Assembly: GCF_014837175.1 (NCBI RefSeq)
Contig: NZ_JACYFR010000002.1
Span: 124,001-188,000, forward strand
Reading direction: 5' to 3'
DNA: 64,000 nucleotides
Source: Cellulomonas sp. JH27-2
GTDB taxonomy: Bacteria > Actinomycetota > Actinomycetes > Actinomycetales > Cellulomonadaceae
Below the pieces are notes generated by a model. That model was not told the origin of the DNA. It did no database searches and was given only the letters and a program-made list of their open reading frames with translations. Below, piece after piece: positions 56,977 through 64,000 of this stretch (within the stretch, counting starts at the first letter, position 1; every line of letters starts with the position of its first letter). The position numbers and the translations under genes were made by a program.

Positions 56977-58122
56977 ATGATCGCCCCTCCGCTGAAGATC
57001 GGGCCCCTGACGATCGACACGCCGGTGGTGCTGGCGCCGATGGCGGGGGTCACCAACGCCGCGTTCCGACGCCTGTGCCGCGAGTCGGGCGCGGGGCTGT
57101 ACGTCGCCGAGATGGTGACGAGCCGCGCGCTCGTCGAGCGCGGCGAGGAGTCGATGCGGATCATCTCGCACGAGCCCGGCGAGAAGCCGCGTTCCGTGCA
57201 GGTGTACGGCGTCGATCCGGCCACCGTCGCCGCGGCCGTCCGCCTCATCGCGAGCGAGGACCGCGCCGACCACGTCGACCTCAACTTCGGCTGCCCTGTC
57301 CCCAAGGTGACGCGCCGTGGCGGGGGAGCGGTGCTGCCGTGGAAGCGGGACCTGTTCCGCGCGATCGTCACGTCGGCCGTCGACGCCGCCGCGCCCTACG
57401 GGGTGCCGGTCACGGTCAAGATGCGCAAGGGGATCGACGAGGACCACCTGACCTACCTCGAGGCCGGGCTCATCGCGCAGGAGGTGGGTGTCGCGGCCGT
57501 CGCGCTGCACGCCCGCACCGCCGCCGACTACTACTCCGGCACCGCCGACTGGGAGTCGATCGCGCGCCTCAAGGAGACTGTCACCGACATCCCCGTGCTC
57601 GGCAACGGCGACATCTGGTCCGCCGAGGACGCGCTGGCCATGGTCGAGCAGACCGGGTGCGACGGCGTCGTCGTCGGGCGCGGCTGCCAGGGTCGGCCGT
57701 GGCTCTTCGCCGACCTCGCGGCGGCGTTCGCCGGGTCCGACGAGCGCATCCGGCCCGGCCTGGCGTACGTCGCGACCGTCGTGCGCCGGCACGCCGAGCT
57801 GATGGTCGAGCACTTCGGGGACGAGTCGAAGGCCCTGCGCGAGATGCGCAAGCACATGGCGTGGTACTTCAAGGGCTACGTCGTGGGCGGGGAGACGCGC
57901 GCGGCGCTCGGCCTGGTCTCGACGATGGCCGAGCTCGACGACCGCCTCGCCGCCCTCGATCTGACCCAGGGCTACCCGGGCGAGGCCGCCGAGGGCCAGC
58001 GCGGCCGCGCCGGCTCGCCCAAGCGTCCGATCCTGCCGTACGGCTGGCTCGACTCGCGTGAGCTGTCCGACGAGTTCGCCCGCGAGCTGCACGAGGCCGA
58101 GCTCAGCGTCTCGGGCGGCTGA
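56977..58122 (+). CDS. dusB: tRNA-dihydrouridine synthase (DusB type)
   Basis: A 381-residue flavoenzyme: VVLAPMAGVTNAAFRRLCRE, HVDLNFGCPVPKVTRRGGGA with the catalytic Cys, VTVKMRKGID, ALHARTAADYYSGTADW and VGRGCQGRPWLF. It reduces uridines in tRNA. The ATG at 56977 is used because GAGAAT (56964-56969) precedes it by 7 bases; the ATG at 56968 lies within that box. Confidence 0.95.
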   Translation: MIAPPLKIGPLTIDTPVVLAPMAGVTNAAFRRLCRESGAGLYVAEMVTSRALVERGEESMRIISHEPGEKPRSVQVYGVDPATVAAAVRLIASEDRADHVDLNFGCPVPKVTRRGGGAVLPWKRDLFRAIVTSAVDAAAPYGVPVTVKMRKGIDEDHLTYLEAGLIAQEVGVAAVALHARTAADYYSGTADWESIARLKETVTDIPVLGNGDIWSAEDALAMVEQTGCDGVVVGRGCQGRPWLFADLAAAFAGSDERIRPGLAYVATVVRRHAELMVEHFGDESKALREMRKHMAWYFKGYVVGGETRAALGLVSTMAELDDRLAALDLTQGYPGEAAEGQRGRAGSPKRPILPYGWLDSRELSDEFARELHEAELSVSGG

Positions 58123-58236
58123 CCAGCGGCGTCAGCCGGACGGGTGACGTCCAGCCTGCCCGTTGCGTACGTGGTCGTTGCGCCTCCACGATGGGGTCGC
58201 GTCGCCAGGCTGCCGGCGCTTCACGGGAGGGTCGCT

Positions 58237-58707
58237 GTGAGGTCTCGCCGCACGACGTGGCAGGGATTCGGCCTGGCGCTTCTCATCGCCGTACCGGTGG
58301 GCGTGGCACTGTTCAGCTGGACGCCCGTCGGCGACCACGAGTTCCTCGGCGCGGTCGTGATGGCGGTGGTGTGCTCGGGCGCGAGCTGGATCGCCCGCCG
58401 CATTCTGGAGGGGCCGTCGGAGCTGCGCGGGAGCGAACTGCCGTTCGTCGGCGCGAATCCGAGCGGTCTGTCGATCGTTCTGCTCGACCCGGGCGATCGC
58501 ATCATCCAGGTCGTGAAGGTGCTCAGGGACCGTGGCGTGTGCTTCCGCAGCGCGCGCGACGCGACACGCACCGAGGAGCCGCTCGTCCTCGCCCTGGCTC
58601 TGGCGCCCGACGAGCTGGACCGATGGAGCGTCGACCTCGCCGCCGCGGGCGCGCGCATCGAGGTGCGCGGCAACGGTCGGGTGGGGTCGGCGACGTCGCA
58701 GGGCTGA
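58237..58707 (+). CDS. Membrane protein with ribosomal bL12-like C-terminal domain
   Basis: A 156-residue protein with two N-terminal helices (about residues 10-28 and 35-56). Residues about 78-146 (SIVLLDPGDRIIQVVKVLRD onward to AAAGARIEVRG) match the spacing of the bL12 C-terminal domain: strand, GD turn, IQVVKVLR helix, RSARDA in place of KEAKDL, and the AGAxxEV strand. The conserved GLGLKE loop is replaced. GGGAGG lies about 7 bases before the GTG at 58237. It probably binds a partner at the membrane through this fold; function unknown. Confidence 0.7.
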   Translation: MRSRRTTWQGFGLALLIAVPVGVALFSWTPVGDHEFLGAVVMAVVCSGASWIARRILEGPSELRGSELPFVGANPSGLSIVLLDPGDRIIQVVKVLRDRGVCFRSARDATRTEEPLVLALALAPDELDRWSVDLAAAGARIEVRGNGRVGSATSQG

Positions 58708-58722
58708 CGCAGTTTCGGTCGG

Positions 58723-59608
58723 TCAGACCCGGCAGACTCGCACAGAGCGCGCCAGTGCTGCGACCGCCGCTCGCGTCGCGTGCGGTGCGCCGAGCTCACT
58801 CGCCGTGACCGCCATCGCCCCGGCGGCCGAGGCCCACGCGAGGCGCTCGGCCGTGCCTAGGCCCTGGCTGGCGAGCAGCCCGGCGAGGAACGCGTCGCCG
58901 GCGCCGTTGGTGTCGACGACGTCGGTCACCGGCGCCGCGCCGACCTCCCACCAGCCGTCGGTCCAGCGCGATCGCGCCGCGAGCCCCGTCGCTGCAGACC
59001 ACGAGCGTGGATCCGGCGTCCACTCGGGCCCGCAGGTACGCGCGCGGGTCGGCCAGACGGTCAGCGCTGACCAGCAGCACGTCCGCCGCCTCCGCGAACG
59101 GGCGGGCGTAGGCGCCGATGCCGTCGTCGTCGTGCACGTCGCACCACACCGGGACTCCGCGCTCGCGCGCTGCCGCCAGCAGAGGCACGGACGAGTCGGC
59201 CAGGTCGAGGACGGCGACGTCAGCGGCGTCGAGCGCCGCGAGCACGTCGGCCGGCGGACCAGGTGGTCCCGACGGCAGCTCGAGGTAGATCGAGACGCGC
59301 GAACCGTCGTCGGCCATGAGGTTGACGTGGCGCTCGGTGCGGCCTGCATGCGTCGGTTGGGCAACGAGCCGTAGGAGGTCGTGGCGCAGCGCCTCGCGCA
59401 CCTTGGCAGCCTCCTCGTCGTCGCCCAGGACGGTCGACAACGTGACGTCGACACCCAGCGCGGCCAGCGTGACCGCCTTGCCGGCGGAGGTGCCGCCGAG
59501 CCCGTCGTGATGGCGAGACGCCATCAGCATCTGCGAGCGCGGCTCGGGCAGCGCGGCCACGTGGACGAGCGTGTTCCACGCGGCCGCACCGTTGACCAGG
59601 ACCTGCAT
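58723..59608 (-). pseudogene. Frameshifted PfkB-family sugar kinase
   Basis: Two frames together give a complete ribokinase-like protein of about 295 residues. The first (from ATG 59608) has GGTSAGKAVTLAALGVDV and runs to CSDGARGAIALD; the second carries DGWWEVGAAPVTDV and the essential DTNGAGDAFLAGLL anion-hole/catalytic motif. Removing one base near 58960-58963 joins them exactly. Either the gene is broken or the base is a sequencing error; as written the enzyme would lack its catalytic Asp. It is 17 bases after the glucosidase gene, in the same operon. Confidence 0.85.
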
Positions 59609-59625
59609 CGCTCGTGTGCCCGTGC

Positions 59626-61317
<1,692 letters not shown>

Positions 61318-61360
61318 AGAAGGCCTTTCAGGTGGAACGCGGGACGGGCGAGGGTGCGGG

Positions 61361-62434
61361 TCAGTGTGCTGCGGGCTCCGCGACCGCGCTGAGCGCGGCC
61401 TCGAGGCCGGGGACGGCGCCGGTGGAACCGCGCACGACGAGCTCGGGGTGGAACTTCAGCTCGATGCGTGAGGCCGGCGTGCCGTTGATCTCCGCGACCA
61501 GGGCGGAGACCGCGGCGTGGCCCATCGCCAGCACGGGCTGGCGCACGGTGGTCAGCGGCGGGTCGGTGAAGGCGATCAGCTTGGAGTCGTCGAACCCGAC
61601 CACCGAGACGTCGCCGGGGACGGACAGCCCCTGCGCGCGGGCGCCGCGGATGGCGCCCAGGGCCATGAGGTCCGAGCCGCAGATGATGGCGGTGTGGCCC
61701 GAGGCGATCAGCTCGAGCGCTGCGGCCTGGCCACCCTCGACCGTGAACAGCGTCGAGTAGACGTGGGGCGACGGGTCGGTGATCCCGAGGTGCCGCTCGA
61801 GGTTGGCGGCGAACTCGCTGCGCTTGCGGGCGGCGGGGATGAACCGCTCGGGCCCGATGGCGAGGCCGATCCGGCGGTGACCGAGCGAGATCAGGTGCCG
61901 GAACGACTGGTCCAGCGCGGCGGCGTCGTCGGTCGACACGCTGGGCGCGTCGACCCCCTCGGCGAAGCCGTTGACCAGCACGAACGGCATGCCGAGCGCG
62001 CGCAGGCGGTGGTAGCGGTCCTTGGACGCCGACGTGTCGGCGTGCAACCCGGACACGAAGACGATCCCGGCGACGCCGTGCTCCAGGAGCATCTCGACGT
62101 ACTGGTCCTCGGTGGTGCCGCCGGGCGACTGCGTGCACAGCAGGGGAGTGAATCCGCGCTCGGTCAGCATCGACTCGATGACCTGCGCGAACGCGGGGAA
62201 CACCGGGTTGGACAGCTCCGGGACGACCAGGCCGACGAGGCCTGCCGAGCGCGTGCGCAGCTTCTCGGGGCGCTCGTAGCCGAGCACGTCGAGCGCCGCG
62301 AGCACGGCCTGGCGGGCCTGGGTGGAGACGCCGTGCTTGCCGTTGAGCACGCGGGAGACCGTGGCGGTGCTGACGCCGGCCTGTTCGGCCAGGTCCGTCA
62401 GTCGGGTGCGCACGGGGGGCAGCGTGGGTGACAC
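61361..62434 (-). CDS. LacI-family regulator
   Basis: A 357-residue repressor: helix-turn-helix RLTDLAEQAGVSTATVSRVLNGKHGVS, hinge, and periplasmic-binding-like core (GLVGLVVPELSNPVFPAFAQVIES; HRRIGLAIGP; VGFDDSKLIAFTDPPLTTVRQP). GGAGG lies 4 bases before the GTG at 62434. It is divergent from the maltose-type binding protein and heads the operon with the glucosidase, so it probably represses both until an alpha-glucoside is present. Confidence 0.94.
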   Translation of the reverse strand: MSPTLPPVRTRLTDLAEQAGVSTATVSRVLNGKHGVSTQARQAVLAALDVLGYERPEKLRTRSAGLVGLVVPELSNPVFPAFAQVIESMLTERGFTPLLCTQSPGGTTEDQYVEMLLEHGVAGIVFVSGLHADTSASKDRYHRLRALGMPFVLVNGFAEGVDAPSVSTDDAAALDQSFRHLISLGHRRIGLAIGPERFIPAARKRSEFAANLERHLGITDPSPHVYSTLFTVEGGQAAALELIASGHTAIICGSDLMALGAIRGARAQGLSVPGDVSVVGFDDSKLIAFTDPPLTTVRQPVLAMGHAAVSALVAEINGTPASRIELKFHPELVVRGSTGAVPGLEAALSAVAEPAAH

Positions 62435-62489
62435 GGGACCTCCTCGTCCTGGGTCTTTCGGGTTGAGCGACGATGCAGCGGTCGCCGCT

Positions 62490-62538
62490 GCAACCGTTGC
62501 CTGAAAGTTACCGTAACGACTTGCAAGCCCTGTTGCAA
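62490..62538 (+). promoter_or_regulatory. LacI-type operator cluster and malE promoter
   Basis: Between the divergent genes lie GCAACCGTTGC (62490-62500), GTTACCGTAAC (62507-62517) and two TTGCAA boxes (62521-62526 and 62533-62538). The inverted repeats have the symmetric CG-centred form of LacI operators. The first TTGCAA can serve as -35 with TACGTT (62545-62550) as -10 at 18 bases, so a bound repressor would cover the promoter. Confidence 0.6.
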
Positions 62539-62618
62539 CGAGGCTACGTTCCCTCCATCAGGCCAGCGACGGTGGGTAACCGGACGCCGGCACACCCACT
62601 GAAACCAGGAGATCGAAG

Positions 62619-63884
62619 ATGCGACGGAGCATCCCTGTCGTTGCCGCGGCCCTCGGCCTCGCGCTGACGATGAGCGCCTGCTCGAGCGACAGCTCGAGCG
62701 GCAGCGACGCGACCACGGCGCCGACGACCGCCGACACGGCGAGCGCCAGTGCCACGACGCCGACCGACGGCGGCACCCTGACGATCTGGGTCGACGAGAC
62801 GCGGAAGAAGGCCGTGCAGGACGCGGCCTCCGCGTTCGAGAAGGAGACCGGCGCCAAGGTCACCCTCGTCCAGAAGAACTTCGAGGACATCAAGGCGGAC
62901 TTCATCGCCCAGGTCCCCACCGGCAAGGGCCCCGACATCACCGTCGGCGCGCACGACTGGCTGGGCGAGCTCACCAAGAACGGCGTCGTCGCCCCGATCG
63001 AGCTGGGCGACAAGACGTCGGAGTTCGAGCCCGTCTCGATCCAGGCCTTCACGCAGGACGGCCAGGTCTACGGCCTGCCCTACGCGATCGAGAACGTCGC
63101 CCTCATCCGCAACACGAAGCTCGCCAAGGAAGCCCCCAAGACGTGGGCCGACGCGATCAAGGCGGGCAAGGCGGCCAAGACCAAGTTCCCGTTCCTCATC
63201 CAGACGAGCGACCAGGGCGACCCGTACACGTACTACCCGCTGCAGACGTCCTTCGGCGCCCCGGTGTTCGAGCAGAACGCCGACGGCTCGTACAACCCGA
63301 AGCTCGCGATGGGCGGCGACGAGGGCATTGCCTTCGCCAAGTGGCTGGCCAAGGAGGGTGAGAAGGGCACCAAGAACCTCGACACCGCGATCACCTACGA
63401 CAACGCGACGGCCGCGTTCGCCAAGGGCGAGTCGCCGTTCATCGTCGGCGGTCCGTGGATGCTCGACACCTTCAAGGGCATGGACCTGTCCATCGACCCC
63501 GTGCCCTCCGCGGGTGGCAAGCCGGCGCAGCCGTTCGTCGGCGTCCAGGGCTTCTACATCAGCGCGCAGAGCCAGAACGCGCTGCTGGCGAACGACTTCC
63601 TGACCAACTACATGTCGACCGACGAGGCGCAGACCGCCCTCTACGAGGCCGGCAACCGTCCGCCCGCGCTGATCAGCGCGGCGGAGAAGGCCTCGTCCGA
63701 CCCGATCACGGCCGGCTTCGCCGCGGTCGGCAAGGACGCGGTCCCCATGCCGTCCATCCCGCAGATGGGTTCGGTGTGGCAGTTCTGGGGCGTGACGGAG
63801 GCCCAGATCATCTCGGGCAAGGTCGACGCGACCAAGGGCTGGAACAAGATGATCGACGACATCAACAAGGCCATCGGCTCCTGA
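62619..63884 (+). CDS. malE: Extracellular maltose/maltodextrin-type binding lipoprotein
   Basis: A 421-residue lipoprotein: signal peptide with lipobox LTMSAC (Cys21), a Ser/Thr/Ala-rich spacer, then a family 1 solute-binding protein (GGTLTIWVDETRKKAVQDAA, KGPDITVGAHDWLGELTKNGVVAPI, VYGLPYAIENVALIRNTKL). The similarity is to MalE-type proteins. It should deliver sugars to an ABC permease whose genes start at the window edge. The glucosidase and LacI genes next to it support an alpha-glucoside substrate. Confidence 0.93.
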   Translation: MRRSIPVVAAALGLALTMSACSSDSSSGSDATTAPTTADTASASATTPTDGGTLTIWVDETRKKAVQDAASAFEKETGAKVTLVQKNFEDIKADFIAQVPTGKGPDITVGAHDWLGELTKNGVVAPIELGDKTSEFEPVSIQAFTQDGQVYGLPYAIENVALIRNTKLAKEAPKTWADAIKAGKAAKTKFPFLIQTSDQGDPYTYYPLQTSFGAPVFEQNADGSYNPKLAMGGDEGIAFAKWLAKEGEKGTKNLDTAITYDNATAAFAKGESPFIVGGPWMLDTFKGMDLSIDPVPSAGGKPAQPFVGVQGFYISAQSQNALLANDFLTNYMSTDEAQTALYEAGNRPPALISAAEKASSDPITAGFAAVGKDAVPMPSIPQMGSVWQFWGVTEAQIISGKVDATKGWNKMIDDINKAIGS

Positions 63885-63898
63885 CGTCCTGATCACGA

Positions 63899-63938
63899 CC
63901 CGCGGGGCGTGGCGCCGACGAGCGCCACGCCCCGCGGG
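63899..63938 (+). terminator. Hairpin between malE and the next permease gene
   Basis: A 17-bp stem (63899-63915 with 63922-63938) and 6-base loop, 15 bases after malE. As the next gene starts 38 bases on, it probably lowers read-through or protects the malE mRNA end, as in other mal operons. Confidence 0.75.
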
Positions 63939-63976
63939 AGCAGACTGACCTGAGCAGAACCTGACCGGAGGCGACG

Positions 63977-64000
63977 ATGCCGACAGTGAAGTCCCCGCAC
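63977..64000 (+). CDS. Start of next gene, probably sugar permease (truncated)
   Basis: ATG at 63977 with GGAGG 6 bases upstream opens a frame (MPTVKSPH) that runs off the window. Its position after malE suggests a MalF-type permease; the sequence itself is too short to say. Confidence 0.55.

Overview
The window is 64 kb of very GC-rich DNA. Dense genes, frequent GTG starts, ATGA/GTGA stop-start overlaps and a typical actinobacterial gene order (lepA-hemW-DUF3097-hrcA-dnaJ2-rsmE-phoH-ybeY-CNNM-era, then recO-uppS-glyS) point to a chromosomal segment of a high-GC actinobacterium, most like Micrococcales of the Cellulomonas type. I see no rRNA, tRNA, CRISPR array, insertion sequence or prophage.

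Layout. 1-2.6 kb: two tandem EAL-like proteins (one degenerate), rpsT with a strong terminator, and a PemK/MazF-like protein. 2.7-6.1 kb: an operon of circularly permuted ATP-grasp, alpha-E protein and transglutaminase. 6.1-9.9 kb: an exopolysaccharide-type locus with a GntR regulator, a hyaluronan-synthase-like glycosyltransferase, an unlisted 58-residue membrane peptide with a sortase-like LASTG motif, and a divergent nucleotide-sugar dehydrogenase. GTATAC palindromes sit in the divergent promoter. 10-25 kb: conserved housekeeping block with a CIRCE operator before hrcA.

25.5-42.7 kb is the most striking region: PP2C phosphatase, FHA protein, Ser/Thr kinase, a 2,026-residue membrane-anchored protein with Ig/cadherin-like and FN3 repeats, MoxR ATPase, DUF58, a transglutaminase-fold membrane protein, an RDD-FHA protein and a PQQ-like beta-propeller protein. 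Most genes overlap by 4 bases. The transglutaminase homologue has lost its catalytic Cys and His. I read this as one envelope signalling and assembly system.

42.7-52 kb: leuA with a leader peptide and attenuator hairpin, a Nudix hydrolase, a DUF222/HNH (13E12-type) nuclease with a perfect LexA box, recO, uppS, a DedA-like protein and glyS. 51-58 kb: an ECF sigma factor (SigE family) with its partner membrane protein, an ABC-2 exporter, a DesK/DesR-type two-component pair, dusB, and a membrane protein with a ribosomal bL12-like C-terminal domain. 58.7-64 kb: an alpha-glucoside locus with a frameshifted PfkB kinase, GH13 glucosidase, LacI regulator and divergent maltose-type binding lipoprotein; the next gene is cut by the window edge.

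A theme across the window is leaderless transcription: at least a dozen starts lie 6-7 bases after a TANNNT-like -10 box. Several start codons were chosen on that basis.
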